Below, piece after piece: positions 1 to 12,739 of a stretch of 64,000 nucleotides of DNA. Within the stretch, counting starts at the first letter, position 1, and each line of letters starts with the position of its first letter. Origin of the DNA: Pelobates cultripes (Eukaryota > Chordata > Amphibia > Anura > Pelobatidae). A model generated the notes under the pieces. The model worked only from the letters and a program-made list of their open reading frames with translations. It ran no database searches and was not told where the DNA came from. The DNA is taken from assembly GCA_933207985.1 (NCBI GenBank), contig OW240917.1, positions 113,562,655 to 113,626,654 of the forward strand, in the 5' to 3' direction. The position numbers and the translations under genes were made by a program.

Positions 1-153
1 CCGGTGGAAGTGTGCCTAAGGCTGCATAAGAAAAATAGAGTGAGTTGACTCCTGAATGGCAGAGAATTGAGAAATGAGACTGCAAGGGCATGAGCTATAC
101 ACAAAAACTGCTCCATTAAGCTAAAGCTGTTATGGTGTTTAGTGTCCCTTTAA
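1..153. repeat. T2-type MITE remnant (3' end)
   Basis: The right edge reads as the recurrent terminus of this window's TTAA MITEs: an AAGCT..AAAGCTGTTATGG block, then a 'tagtgtccctttaa' end. The left end is cut by the window or diverged, so only one terminus supports the call. No gene seen. Confidence 0.4.
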
Positions 154-329
154 ACACATGCATTTAGAGGCAAAATAAAATGTTATATGCCACATGATGA
201 CATTAATTTAATAGCAGTGCAGCACATACCCTTAACTCAAAGCAGTTAATATAAAGTTCAACAACAACAACAACAACAGCAAAAAGTTGGCATTTAGTAA
301 TTATAAAAAAAAAAGTGAGGAAGTGAGGA
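154..329. repeat. Short AT-rich spacer with (CAA)n
   Basis: A CAACAACAAC-type simple repeat lies around 259-282, followed by an A-run at 306-314. Nothing coding is visible. Confidence 0.6.
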
Positions 330-2785
330 AGATAGACAGATCTACAAGATTAGGCAGACAGAGGCTAAGCAAGTCATAAGAGCTTCCAAGTCACACACAG
401 AAGAGAAAACACCCCAGTCAGTAAAAAAAAAAGGGGACAAAAGATTTTTTAGATACATAAATGAGAAAAGAAAAGTAAAACAATGATTACCGTATATACT
501 CGTGTATAAGTCGATCTCATGTATAAGTCGAGTGCAGTTTTGTGACCAACAATTGTGAAATATGCTATGCCTTGTGGATAAGTCGAGGGTAAAACTTGGG
601 GCTATGTAATTCTGTGATTTTTATAATTATATACACACACACTCATACAAACACACACTCTGCATTATATACACACACACACTCATACAAACACACACTC
701 TGCATTATATACACACACTCTGTGTATATAATGCAGAGTGTGTATATAATGTAGTGTGTGTGAACTGGGTGGGGGGAGGGCACTTTTATTATTTTAATTT
801 TATTTATTTTAATATAATTTTTCTATTTTATTTTTTTTTTGTCCCCCCCCTACCTGCTTGTTAACTGGTCAGGGAGGGGGGCTATCTTAATCCCTGGTGG
901 TCCAGTGGCATGGGCTGTGAAGTGGGGGGGCCGGCAGGAAGCATTTACTTTCCTGCAGCTCCTGTCAGCTCCTTTCTCCACCGTTCCGGTCAGCTCCACT
1001 GTAAGTCTCGCGGTCTGGTTGCCGCGCGGATCGTTGCCATGGCTCTGACGGCCGCGGCTCTCTAAATTGCCATAATACAGACAGTGACTCGAGTATAAGT
1101 CGAGTGGGGGTTTTTAAGCACAAAAAATTTGCTGAAAAACTAGACTTATACTCGAGTATATACTGTAGTTAGAGTAAAAACAAAAGAAGGAAATTATGTA
1201 GAAGAGGATAAAGGTCTAGCTGACTGCCTCAATGAATATTTTTGTTCAGTATTTACACATGAAAATGAAGGAAAGGGGCCTCAGTTCTGAAAAAGGAAAA
1301 CTTTGTTACATGTGAGTTTACAGAGTAAGAGGTTCTATGTCAACTGTGAAAAGTAAAAACAAATACGTAGATGGGGCCTGATGGTATACACCCAATGTTA
1401 TTAAAATAGCTTAGTGGTGTACTAGCAAAACCATTAACAAATGTATTTAACCAATCATTGCTAAGAGGAGTGGTCCCAGAATATTGTCAATTAGCAAATG
1501 TTGTGCCCATTCACAAGAAAGGTAGTAGGGAGGAGTCAGGCAACTATAGGCCAGTAAGCCTTACTTCAGTAGTGGGGGAAGTAATGGAAACCATGTTAAA
1601 GGATGGGATTGTTGAACAACAGAGACAACATGGGTTTACTTCAGGGAGGTCATGTCAAACTAATCTTATTGATTTTTTTTTATTGAGTAACTAAAATAAT
1701 AGATCAAGCGGGTGCAGAAGACATTGCTTTTGACACTGTCGCACATAGAAGGCCCATCAATAAAATACAATCTTTAAGTTTGGATTCAAATATTGTTGAA
1801 TGAGCTAGGGAGTGGCTGAATGACAGGCAACAGAGGGTTGTAGTCAATGGAGTATATTCGAAGCAAGGTCTTGTTACCAGTGGAGTACCTCAGGGATCTG
1901 TGCTTGGACCTATTCTCTTTAATATTTTTATTAGTGATATTGCAGAAGGTCTTGATGGTAAGGTATATCTTTTTGTTGATGATACAAGAGATATGTAACA
2001 GGGTTTATGTTCTAAGAGGGATAAGCCAAATGGCAAATGATTTGGGTAAAATAGAAAAATGGTCAGAGTTGTAGAAACTGACATTTAATGTGGATAAGTG
2101 CAAGATAATGCATCTTGGACTTAAAAACCCAAGGGCAGAGTATAAAATATTTGATACAGTCCTAACCTCAACATCTGAAAGTAATTTAGGAGTAATTATT
2201 TCATTATTTTCATTATTATGACTTAAATGTACGCAGACAATGTAATAGAGCAGCAGGAAATGCTAGCAGAATGCATAGGGAGAGGAATTAGCAGTAGAAA
2301 GAGGGAAGTGCTCATGCTATTGTACAGAGCACTGGTGAGACCGCACTTGGAGTATTGTACACAGTACTGGAGATCGGATCTTCAGAAGGATATTGATACT
2401 TTGTAGAGAGTTCAGAGAAGGACTACTAAACTAGTTAATTTATTACAAGATAAAACTTGCAAGGAAAGCTTAAAGGATCTTAACATGTATAGCTTGGAGG
2501 AAAGACGAGACAGGGGGGATATGATAGAAACATTTAAATGCAGAAAGGGAATCAACACAGTAAAAGAGAGGACTATATTTAAAAGAAGAAAAACTACCAC
2601 AGCAAGAGGACATAGTCTTAAATTAGAGGGGCAAAGGTTTAAAAATAATATAAGTATTAGCTCGGCATAAGGCTATCCTAGACTTAAGATAAGGACAGGG
2701 ACTAACAAGAGTATTTAGAAAATTGAGCAGACTGGATGAGCCGAATGTTTCTTATCTGCCGTCACATTCTATGTTTCTATGTACC
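330..2785 (+). mobile_element. CR1-like non-LTR retrotransposon, decayed and interrupted
   Basis: Conceptual translation in shifting frames gives a CR1/jockey-type reverse transcriptase. Visible pieces are ADCLNEYFCSVF near 1210-1250, VPIHKKGSREESGNYRPVSL near 1500-1560, SGVPQGSVLGPILFNIFISD near 1875-1935, a degenerate VDDT in place of the YADD box near 1975, a LVRPHLEYCTQYW block near 2330-2370, and a C-terminal YSLEERRDRGDMIETFK near 2490-2540. The 3' end carries the 'gccgaatgtttcttatctgccgtcacattctatg' type tail ending near 2785. Stop codons and frameshifts are frequent, so it is dead. The TIR transposon at 490-1165 sits inside it: LINE sequence (KKKGDKRFFRYINEKRK, then YVEEDKGLADCLNEY) continues on both sides. 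A second, 5'-truncated copy of the family is at 62445-62848 on the other strand. Confidence 0.85.
490..1165. mobile_element. Non-autonomous TIR transposon with TA target duplication, copy 1
   Basis: The left end CCGTATATACTCGTGTATAA and the reverse complement of the right end, CAGTATATACTCGAGTATAA, form a ~23-bp terminal inverted repeat. TA flanks both sides (488-489, 1166-1167), as in Tc1/mariner-like elements. The interior holds further 'ataagtcga' subterminal repeats, CA/TG microsatellites (630-760), and a GC-rich block (850-1075) with the sequence ccctggtggtccagtggc. No transposase is encoded. Copy 2 is at 17570-18299. Superfamily is inferred from the TA duplication only. Confidence 0.8.
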
Positions 2786-3504
2786 ATATATTAAAATTAA
2801 AATCATGATACATTACTTGAAAATAAAAAAACATCAAGGAAACTTCTAGTCTGCATACTGCGAGATAACGTTTCAGAAGTACATCAGAAAAATGAAATGT
2901 TATGAAGCATACACACAGAATTTAAGCATAGCAGAAATGTACACTGGAATAAGGCTGCTGGTAAAGCTCGGGACCAAATGAACAAACACAACCTACCCTA
3001 CAAATGTTTAGATAATAGTTCTGTATTACATCTTATCAGCATTGTGCACCCATTTACTGGAGAAAACAAAAAAAGTTTCAATGCTGAAATAAAAAAATAT
3101 ATATATACTAGCTGATGCAGATGTACAGTAACCTAAAAACTGTCCTATGCAGATATAGAGAATGATTGCACATACTTCTGTTAACAAATATAATGCCTGA
3201 CCATGTGCACTACTCTGTGCAACATATACAATGAGCTTTTCATTGCTCTGTACAAATAGAAAGCTCACATGTTCTCTCTATGCATTTCTAGGGAATACAT
3301 GTAGTGATATAAAAGATATATGGTATACAAAGCTTAGTATAAACATAAAGATTTAAATTAAATTGTGTGCATAAATAAAAGCACATATTATACATAATGA
3401 AGTAATGATATAAGCTTCCATTCCATTCCACACATTGTATTTTAATAAAAAAAAATTGATTGGGTGAGTTCTGAAATAGTGCCAAACTTCAATGATTTAT
3501 GACA
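2786..3504. other. AT-rich non-coding stretch
   Basis: No coding region or clear repeat boundary was recognised. Short ORFs here lack codon bias and homology that I can see. Confidence 0.5.
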
Positions 3505-3865
3505 TGATTTATGTCCTTAAGTGATAGCCTTTCTATGTCCTTAAATGACAGCCTTTTGTTCCCATTTTCTTAATATCTCTCCCACGTGTTTTAATGCCAA
3601 TCTTCCATGCATGTTTTCGTGTTTTCCTTGCCATTTTCCCCATATATTCCATGACAACCTCTCGATTCATTTCTATGCCATTTTCTCCTTTGTTCTCTAA
3701 AACAGAATCAGTTTCACTGTGTTTTTCCAAGCCATTTACATTTGTTCATTTACAAACCAGATTTTCCTGTGTATTTTAACAGCAGATAGCCCTTTGCGTT
3801 TCCATGCCAGTGTTTCCTGGGTGTGCCCATGCCAGCTTCACCCTTGTGTTACATTTTTTTTTTTA
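3505..3865. repeat. Degenerate short-period tandem array
   Basis: Imperfect units of roughly 25-40 bp repeat the theme 'ttccatgcca / ttttcctgtgttt', for example near 3600, 3625, 3672, 3725 and 3800. The units have diverged and vary in length. The ORFs on both strands across it are by-products of the repetition. Confidence 0.55.
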
Positions 3866-4917
3866 TATAAATGCGGGTTATTTGCAAATGAACAGTGGCT
3901 ATTTCACCATGCATGTTGAATACAACTGTATGAAAAGTAAATAATATAACATGTTATAGACCAGAACTGCAAAATGATTTTCATATGGATTTATTGTATG
4001 TATACAGATACAGTTACTATGGATATTGACTGTGTTCTAATTGTTCTAATGATGTGGAAGAAAAAACTCCTTGCTAAACTATTCATTTCCTCTCCAACGT
4101 ACTTTGCTTATCAGTTATATTCAATATGCCATCTGTTTCTTGTATGCAGTGATATACAACCAGAATCATTAAAGCCAATAATTATTGTGCGTGTATAGTT
4201 CATATCTATATTTGAAATTAATATTGTGAAGCACAATAGGGAAAGGTATTTGAACAATGTAATTGTTCAGAGCGAGAGGTTGTGCTGTTAAAGATAGTCT
4301 TAAACTTGAAAGAGAAACTGGATAGTATAGTATGATAAGCAAACAATATTAAACAGAGTAATGATATTGTTATATCTGCTATAGGTTTAAACACAGAAAT
4401 ATAACACAGAAAAATAAACATTTATGTCATAAAAACATTTTGCTCTTTTAGTGCCAGATCTGTTCTTCACATGGTAACAGCCCAACAAAAAAAAGATATG
4501 CATTGTTGTGGCATTCCAATGTAATATAAGTGACATCCCTCATGTTTTTTTCAGTGTCTTCTGTATTTTCTTTTGTAACGTATTACTAATTAGTATTGAA
4601 CATTCAAAGTTCAGCTTTAACTGCACTAACTTTTTCCATGATGCAAAATGAAATAGTACTGCGAATGTGATTGTTATCAGACTGATATGTAAATAAAATA
4701 GATTTCTTCTGTAACCATGCAAGCAAGATAAAACGTTTGGCAGCTTTCTCCTGAATAAGATAAAAATATAGGGCACAGACATTTTTTTTATTTTTTAAAG
4801 GTGAAATATTTATTTAGTCTTCAGAGAAATTATGTCTGTTCTTATTGTCTTTTTATGCTTTTTATTTTTAATGTTTATTTTTGTGTAGAGCAATAAATGT
4901 TGATGCCTGGACTCTGC
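3866..4917. other. AT-rich non-coding stretch
   Basis: No gene, RNA or bounded repeat recognised. It ends at a short L1 insertion that duplicated the sequence at 4918-4932. Confidence 0.5.
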
Positions 4918-4932
4918 TGGATCTCCATTTTT

Positions 4933-5062
4933 TTTTTTTTTAATTCTTTATTTTTGTTTCAACACCAAGTGCCACTTAACAACATGAAGTGGCCCGCGCA
5001 GGGGCCTGTCATCAACATATAATGCAATTTGTTGTACAGAGAAGATTTAAAGGTATGTCAGG
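4933..5062 (-). mobile_element. Very short 5'-truncated L1-type insertion
   Basis: A poly-T run (a poly-A tail on the minus strand) starts about 4928 and is followed by ~110 bp of LINE 3' sequence. The 15-bp sequence TGGATCTCCATTTTT occurs at 4918-4932 and again at 5063-5077, which is the target-site duplication expected of L1-type retrotransposition. Confidence 0.75.
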
Positions 5063-5236
5063 TGGATCTCCATTTTTAATAGTCACTATATGGTAAAAAA
5101 GTATCCATTTGCAGAACAGGGAGAGTTATAAACCTTTATTAAAAAAAAAGAATGATCTTTTTATTTTAAAATTGTTAAATTGTTCAATGTAATATGTTTC
5201 AATAGAATATTATTTTTGAAAAATCAAAACCATATA

Positions 5237-5505
5237 CAGGTGGTCTTCACACTTGTGACCTACCTACTTTGACTGCTCGGATTACGAATTCGAGGGATTC
5301 CCCATGTTAGATAGCTGGTCTATGTTTGTGGGATTTTCCCCGAACATAGATTTGCAGGATTCCCTGCGCTACTGAGCTAATCTATGTTCAGGGAATTTTT
5401 CCAGAACATAGACTTGTGGGATTCCCTGCGCTAGTGAACTGTTCAGAAATGTTCAGTGGACTGAGTCGTAAGAACGGAACCCCGTCGATAAGTAAGGACT
5501 GTCTG
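5237..5505. mobile_element. Tigger/mariner-like MITE with internal tandem repeat
   Basis: The ends CAGGTGGTCTTCACACTTGT and, reverse complemented, CAGACAGTCCTTACTTATCG are imperfect inverted repeats, and TA flanks both sides (5235-5236, 5506-5507). Inside, a ~65-bp unit containing 'ctatgttc..gaacatagacttgtgggattccctgcgctagtga' is repeated about three times. No transposase. The Tigger-like assignment is inference from the CAG terminus and TA duplication. Confidence 0.65.
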
Positions 5506-6392
5506 TACTGATTGAATTCAATTTAGGACATGTTTTTAATGCATCAATTTACTAAACCACAAACCAGAAGAAGACTGGGAACACATTGGATTTATTTTGC
5601 CTTGGATTGTATTCAAATGTGCCTAGTCTTTTGTTTTGTGGATTACCTTGGAGTGAAGTTCCAGCCTTGACAGTTAGATTTCTCTTGATTTGTGTGCATC
5701 TTCTCATCTTTTCTTTTTTTTTCCTTTTTTTATCATGAATTTTGTTCATTAACAGTTGTATACATTAGTAGAAAAAGTTATTGTACATTTGACAATATAA
5801 CATTTCAATCATCGTTACAGCAATCATGTTTGGTACATTTATACACAGCTTGTAAACATTGTAACTGATCTCTAGGATGTATGTCTAGGATGTGTAGACA
5901 CCATGTGAACAAATTTCTCTTATAAGAGAAAAAAGAAGAATTAGGAAAAGTAAGGAGTGAAGAGAGGACGGGAGAGGAAGGATTAAGGAGTTTCTTAGTA
6001 CCCAGCAAAGCCTAACAGAGATTGGCAAGTAAAGTTACAGCGATCTAAGCTACCCCCCCCCCCACCAAGCTTTTTCATTATACAGAATCATCCAGTTTTT
6101 TTAGGTTTGCTTTGTGTGATTGAATGATGAATGCAATATTCAAGTTACAACTTTTCCCTCTTCACATCATGTTCATGTATCATTTGGGCGCATATCATGC
6201 GCACAACTGTTATGACTTCGAGGGCATGTGGGTTATGGGTTAGTGAGACAATTTGCTTCATCCCAGCTAGTCCAGGCTACTTTCCAAGTCTTGCTTTGTT
6301 GGTAGCTCGTCTAGTCGATATTTGAGATAGTTTATTGGTTTCAATAAGTTGTAGGCATTCTTCCAATGTAGGGGGTGTTTTTTCTCCAATTC

Positions 6393-7363
6393 CTACTGAT
6401 GACCATACGCACTGCAATGTTTATATGGTATATGAGGTAAAGCAAGATAAGTTATTTTTAGGGTGTAGTTCTGTAGTAGAACTCTATATATCAGATCTGC
6501 TACCCTTTTCCAATAATTCACTATTTGTGGGCATGCCCACCATATGTGGAGCATATCTCCAAGCCCGTCTTGACATCTCCAACATTGGTCAGAGATGCTA
6601 GGGTGCATACTATGCAAGCGCTTTGGTACCAAATACCATCTTTATAAAATTTTCCTTGAGAGCTCTGTTTGGCGTATAGTGTACGTTTTTTATTAGAAGA
6701 AAATATTAATGATTAATATTCAGCCCAGCGTAAAGTATTGAAATAATTTTTGTTGCTGGTGCCTGTTTCGTCAGTATTTTCTCAAAGTTCCTCAGCTGCT
6801 GCATATTTACACTGCGCCACTCTGGAATATAGTGTTTCAGTAACCACATTTTTAATTGTAGATAAGAGAAGTGAGCTACACTTGGGAGGTTATGGCTTTG
6901 TTGTAGATGGGCAAATGCTATAACCTTATTATCATGGATCAATAGGTGGACATAGCATATGTCATGTCTTTCCCAGATTCGAGAATTAAGATTAGGTATA
7001 ATGTATTGAAGTGTGGAGATTGTCAATGACGGGGAGTACAGGTCATGAGAGCAGTACCTGTGTCTGTGTGTGTTCCATACATGCCTTGTGAAGGCTGTCA
7101 TAGGAAGTATGGGTATCTGTCTAGGTCTAAGGCAGTTGGGTATCCACATCAAGGAGGAAAAATGATGGCCCCTTGTTACTGTTGATTCAATGCCTACCTA
7201 TTGTGGGGGTTGTCTCTGCGTCTGAGCCAGCACCAGTAGAGTAATATTGGCTGCTAAGTAATAATATTGAATATTCGGTAGGCTCATGCCTCCCTTTGTG
7301 AAGTGGAGGTACAGAGTGGATGCAGAGACTCTCGGTCTTTTGTCTGCCCATATGAATTTGTAT
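6393..7363 (-). pseudogene. L1 ORF2 C-terminal part (dead)
   Basis: Reading the minus strand, KFIWADKRPRVSASTLYLHF at 7363-7300 is followed by a long stretch to 6706 with only a few breaks. Then comes CWRCQDGLGDMLHIWWACPQ near 6590-6530, matching the CWxC..H.WW.CP zinc-knuckle-like signature at the C-terminus of Tx1/L1 ORF2 proteins. The segment follows the reverse transcriptase and is cut from it by the solo LTR. A frameshift near 6700 separates the last two pieces. Confidence 0.8.
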
Positions 7364-7368
7364 ATTAG

Positions 7369-8394
7369 TGTAGCGGAGAGCGGGTCTCTCACAGACTATC
7401 TCCGCTGGTAATCCAAGTGAGGCTCAGGAACAAGTAGTTATACCCAAGAGAATAATTTCCACGGTTAGTAAAGTAATCCAAAAGTATCCCATCATGGTTC
7501 CCAATGACTGGACGACACACAGCATCAGGAGCAAAACTGGACTTTTATTCCACACATCCTTCTTTTAAGCATTTCTCCCATGCAAGGGAGGTACCCACAA
7601 TAATTAGTACAGTAGCCAATCATTTACACGTTACCTCCCACACATCTCCTCCCCTCAGTATGACACATAATCCACTTATACAGTATATGGTTTCACCCGG
7701 TTTTCAGATGTACCCCAAATATGCTAGGTACAATTATACATGTTATATTCCCTAATAGCCCTGATCTGGATGAGCAACATATTAAAAAATCACCCAGATC
7801 GGACCAGGGGTTCGGGAGTTAGGTGGAAATAGAGATTTGACCGACCGCACACGAGGTAGTATCCGAAAACACTTCCATGTGTTTTGGCCTTGCGGTCGGT
7901 CTTGGTTCGGGAGATAAAAATCACGAAAATCCCTGCCATCCAGGGCTGAGCTGGGGTTCGCATGAATAACCTTGTTCGGTAGATCCATTTAAACGAATGA
8001 TAGACTGATGGGTTATTCTGTTCGGTAGTTCTGGAGCCATGGAAGTCTCAGCGGTGTTTGGGTAATCGAGTGTCCGATTTGGGTTCCAGACACTCAACGA
8101 CTAAACACCACTGAGCGTTTGTATGCCGAATGGCGGCCACCCAGAAAGCCCACACGGGGGATTTTGTCAATTGTCAATTAGCTTGTGGTTACACTGGATT
8201 AGGGGGGTAAATGAGAGGCACACTTATCCCTAGGGTGGTCTGATTGTTCAGTAGTTTCATTCGTATGATGAACGGAATGATTTTACCGAACAATCAGACA
8301 AATGCTGCATACACTATCAATACACATAGCAGGAAATAACCGAAAGTACATTATAACACACAATTTTGCAGACAGCCCAATGCCATCTGCTACA
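7369..8394 (-). mobile_element. Solo LTR of an endogenous retroelement, inserted in L1
   Basis: The element begins TGTAGC and ends GCTACA, giving the TG..CA ends typical of LTRs. It is flanked by an exact 5-bp duplication ATTAG (7364-7368 and 8395-8399). L1 ORF2 reads ..YFTESQKLI on one side and YKFIWADK on the other, so the LTR interrupts a formerly continuous reading frame. Orientation is taken from a TTTATT (AATAAA on the minus strand) near 7544. No internal region or second LTR is present, so the provirus has recombined to a single LTR. Related fragments lie at 15240-15880, 28660-29350 and 53445-54380. Confidence 0.85.
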
Positions 8395-10559
8395 ATTAGC
8401 TTTTGGCTTTCTGTGAAGTATTTAGTTGGCACCTTGATTGGTAGTGTTCTGAACAGATACTGGTATTTAGGAATAGCTATCATCTTAACCGCGGCCATAC
8501 TGCCTGAGCAGGAAATAAATGTATTTTACCAGCTTGTAAGGAGTTTCTTAATGTAATTTTGTAGACTTATGTAGTTTGCCTTGTACAGTTTATCTATGGA
8601 GTTGGTAAGTTTAATTCCCAAGAATGTTAAATGGTCAGTTGTCTGTGTAAGTGTGTGCAAAGAGGCATGGAAGGCATTAAAACTCATGGCCTGGGTTTTT
8701 GTAATGTTTAGTTTATAGTAAGAGCAGTGTCTAAAATGGCTGCAAACCTAGAGACTAGAGTTATGAAGGGTGAGGAGAATGTCGTCCTCAAAAAGTGTTA
8801 GTTTGTACTCTCGTTGGTGAATACGTACTCCAGGATGGTGGATCATTGCGAATTAAGTTAAGTGGTTCTAATTCCAATATGTACAATAAGGGTGACAGTG
8901 AGCATCCCTGCCTAGAACCATTACTAATACTAATGCCAATGATACAAATCCTCTATTGGTGACTCTTGCCGCTGGGTTGCTATATAGCACCTTAACCGCC
9001 ATGGGTAAGGCTGGTGGGAACTGGAACTTTTTTAACACCGCAAGGAGGAAGGGCCAGTGCAGCCTATCAAAGACTTTTTCAACATCCAACAAGAGGAATA
9101 CACAGTCCACCCCCCCCCGCCCCGCCCCGCAAGCTGTGCATCAAGTCAATAACCTTAGTCCCATCCACTCCCTGACGCCCCTTAACAAACCCCACTTGGT
9201 CATCATGGACAATGGTGGGAATGATATATGATAGTCTATTAGTGAAAAGTTTCACTAAGATTTTAATATATCTGTGTTCAGGAGTGATATTGGCCTTAAA
9301 TTTTGAACCCTATTTGGTATTTTCCCTGGTTTGGGCAATGTCATGATGTGTGCCATCAGCATTTCAGCTCGTGTGTCTCCAGAGGCTAGCAGCTATTGAA
9401 AAGTGTTCAAGAGATGTGGGGCGAGGGTGGAGGAGAAGGCTTTATAGTATGGATTTGACAGCCCATCAGGGCCAGGCGATTTCCCAGATGGTAGGGCATC
9501 GATGATGGTAATGATTTCCTCAACTGTGATGGGGGATTGTAGCAGTGTTTGTTGGTCCATTGTAAGGGTTGGGAGGTTCATTCTCTCCAGAAAGTCAGAG
9601 ATCTCAGTGTCAGTTGGTTGGTGGGTATGTGCATCAGATTTTAAGTTATATAGCTTAGTGTAGTATGTTGCCAGTTGGTCAGTGATGTGTTGGGGGTTAT
9701 ATATTTTCGTGTCATCCGGCTGCAGAAGATAAGGTATTTTGGAAGAGGCCTGCTGTTTACGTAACCGTGAAGCGATGAGCTACCCTGCTTTATTTCTGTG
9801 AGCATATTCCCTAACTTTCAGTCTTTGCAATATGTGTGCTGTTTTAGTCATATGAAGTTCATTGAGGGATTTGGTTATTGTATCTGTGGAGTTTTGCAGT
9901 GCAGTTGTGGGGGTTAAATAGTGTCTTGCAGATGCATCTCTCAGAGCTAGTTAGAGTGACAGACGTTGAGCAGATGTGGCTCTCTTGCGATGTGATGCTT
10001 GGCTAAGGAATAGGCCTTACACAACCGTTTTATGTGCCAACCATTGAGTGAAGGTGGATGTATACATGGTAGTGTTAGTAGCAAAGTATGCCTGTATCTC
10101 TGCGTCTACTTTCCCCTTAAACTGTTCGTTGTATAATAATGTGTCATTAAGTTTCCAGGATGTGCGCCCCCTTGTAGGGAACTCCTCAGTGATGGTCAAT
10201 AGGACCAGAGCATGGTCCGATCATACTATGTCTCCCATGGTGCAGTGCGTCGTTCTACAAAGTATAGGGGCAGAGGTAAGTACATGATCAATGCGAGAGC
10301 AGGTTTTGTGTGCTGGAGAGTGGTGCGAGTAAGTTCGGTCAGAAGGGTGGAGGGTTCTCCACACATCTTATAATTGAAATTCAGTTATGAGTTTAGTTAT
10401 GGTTTGACATTGTGTTTTAAGGCTATTGTTTCTGACTTTAGAAGAGGAATCTAGATTGTGGTCTAGTATATGATTCAGATCTCCGCAGATGATTATCTAG
10501 TCTGTGTGGGGAGTCCCTATTTTGTTTAGGACTTTATGGAGACAGTTCCTTAGTTTGGT
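8395..10559 (-). pseudogene. L1 ORF2 central part: endonuclease end and reverse transcriptase (dead)
   Basis: Minus-strand fragments in order are: ICGDLNHILDH near 10490 (end of the endonuclease), DALPSGKSPGPDGLSNPYYK near 9510-9450 (start of the RT), LLLDVEKVFDRLHW near 9095-9050, and LTLFEDDILLTLHN near 8810-8770. The last is the catalytic FADD box with Ala changed to Glu. Then IPKYQYLFRTLPIKVP lies near 8475-8430, where the LTR interrupts. Stops and frameshifts separate almost every block, so no active enzyme is possible. Confidence 0.8.
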
Positions 10560-10567
10560 ATTAGGAC

Positions 10568-11662
10568 CAGTGGTGTATCCTGGTTTTGTGCTGCCCTAGG
10601 CAGGACAAAACTCAGGCGCCCCCCTCCCCCCGCGTCACCCCCACCCAACCCTTCCCCCCGCCCCACCTTCTAAATACACACAAACACACACACACACACA
10701 CACAGTCAGACAAACACATACACAGTCAGACACATACACAGACACAAACACAGTCAGACACAAACACACACACACAGTCAGACACAAACACACACAGTCA
10801 GACACACAGTCAGACACAAACACACACACACTACAAACACACAGTCTGACACAAACACACACACACAGTCAGACACACACAGTCAGACACACACACAGAC
10901 ACACACACACACAGTCAGACACAGATACACACAGTCAGACACACACACACAGACACATACACACACAGTCAGACACAAACACACACACACACAGTCAGAC
11001 ACATACACAGACACACAACACATACACACAGTCAGACACAAACACACACACACAGTCAGACACATACACAGACACACACATACACAGACACACACACACA
11101 CAGTCAGACACATACAGAGACACAAACACATACAGAAACACAGTCAGACACAAACACACACACACACACAGAGTCAGGCACACACACACAGTCAGACACA
11201 CACACACATTAACTTTTTTTTTTAATTTAAATCCCCCCCCCCCAACCTCCTTACCTTTGGGAGTGCTGGGGCTCTCTCCCTGGTGGTCCGGTGGTCCAGT
11301 GGCTGCAGGTCGAGCGGGCGGCGCTGGCAGGCGGGTGGCTGGCGAGGGAGCACTTCCCCTGAGCTGACTGCTCAGCTCCCTCGCGCGCCGGCTGCAGAGT
11401 GAGGCTGGGAGCCGGAATATGACGTCATCTTCCGGCTCCCAGCTTCACTCTGCGGTGCGCGAGGGAGCTGAGCAGTCAGCTCATAGGAAGAGCTCCCTCG
11501 CCAGCCACCCGCCTGCCAGCGCCGCCCGCTCGGGATGTCAGTTAGCCGCGAGGCTAACATGACATTTGCCCTGGGCATTTGGGGGGCGGCGTTTTTTGCC
11601 GCCCCCTGAAAAATGCCGCCCAAGGCAAATGCCTTGTTTGCCTCGCGGCTAATACGCCCCTG
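10568..11662. mobile_element. Non-autonomous hAT element, family CAGTGGTGTATCC, copy 1
   Basis: An exact 8-bp duplication ATTAGGAC flanks it (10560-10567, 11663-11670). The ends CAGTGGTGTATCCTGG and, reverse complemented, CAGGGGCGTATTAGCC are imperfect TIRs of hAT type. The interior has a ~530-bp CA-rich microsatellite (10675-11205), a GC-rich block with a large near-perfect palindrome centred near 11430 (tgacgtca), and a terminal 'cctcgcggctaa' repeat. The insertion splits the endonuclease part of the L1 just after the codons for CSPN. No transposase is encoded; the mirror-image ORFs over the CA run are meaningless. Confidence 0.92.
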
Positions 11663-11670
11663 ATTAGGAC

Positions 11671-11995
11671 TGCACACATTTGCTATTATGTATTCTGTGT
11701 CATTGATTTTACAGGTGAGTATTATATAACTGTGTTGACTATCAACTTTGCGCTTAAGAAATTCAAATGATAGAGATTTGTGGAGAAGGATTGATGCCCC
11801 CCTTGACATGGATGTGTGGGCAGTGTGGTATTGTATAGGATAATCTCTGGTACCAAAGGATGGGATTTTGAGTTTAACAAAGTGCGTTTCTTGAATACAT
11901 AGGATGTCACCTTTGATCTGGTTTGCCTCGTCCATAAGTATTCTTCGCTTATGTGTGGTGTTTAAGCCCCGTACGATGTGTGAGTAAAGCTTCAT
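11671..11995 (-). pseudogene. L1 ORF2 N-terminal endonuclease fragment
   Basis: The minus-strand frame opens MKLYSHIVRGLN and contains ILCIQETHFVK, the APE-type endonuclease motif around the catalytic Glu, then RGASILLHKSLSFE and NVCSPN. The hAT element interrupts here. ORF2 of L1 elements begins with this domain, so the start near 11995 is sensible. Confidence 0.8.
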
Positions 11996-12739
11996 AGTTG
12001 GGTGGCATTCAGGGACTGCTTATGTGTTCCCAGTTTCTCATGAGCTATGAAGCCAAGGTACCAACGATGGAAGTCAGGGATGTGGATAAGTCCAGCTGTA
12101 TCCACATCTCGTGGAGGGATCAATTGTAATTGCGGCTCTGAGTGCCATAGTTGTTCAAATAGGTAAACCTACTCTCGGGGGAAGGTGAAAGGGTGAGGGG
12201 TTATCCGGGAGAGAAAAAGCACAAATAAAGAAGTAAAGAAAGAAAAACAACAAATAAAGAAAGTATATGCAATAAGTCCCGCTGGGGGGGGAGTAGTGCA
12301 GTCCTTGTGCACTGTGGGGTAAGGTGGACTGGTATGTCCTAGCGTGGTGACTAGTTGGGCTTTGGGGGTAAACAATATGTATGGAGAACTACAGTGATCA
12401 TAAATGTTGCAGCATAGGTTAGTAACTTTTTTTTTGTTGTTGTTTTGTTTTATACTGTCTTTATATCTATATAGCACCTCAACCTCAATGGGTAGAAGTA
12501 CTCTTCACTTAAGTGGAGGCACATACCCCTTTGGGCTTACCAGGAGCAGCTGCATCCCTACCCAGTCTGACTCCCCTAGAGCAATAAACACCAGATACTT
12601 ATCAAACTCAGCATGTACTATGAGTTGTAGAGCAAACACCAGCTGAAACGGCTACTCAAGTGTACTAGAGTCAATAAAATCCATCAGCCTTAACGTGTAA
12701 CATAAATATAATTGGGTGAATTATAAGTGGAAACAAAAT

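Noticed and set aside
10586..11207. Long opposite-strand ORFs (HTHTQS-rich and [12 protein letters not shown])
   Set aside because: They are translations of a CA/TG microsatellite inside a hAT element. Similar ORFs at 20862-21535, 36539-37128, 50000-50443, 51604-52243 and 58441-61234 have the same cause.
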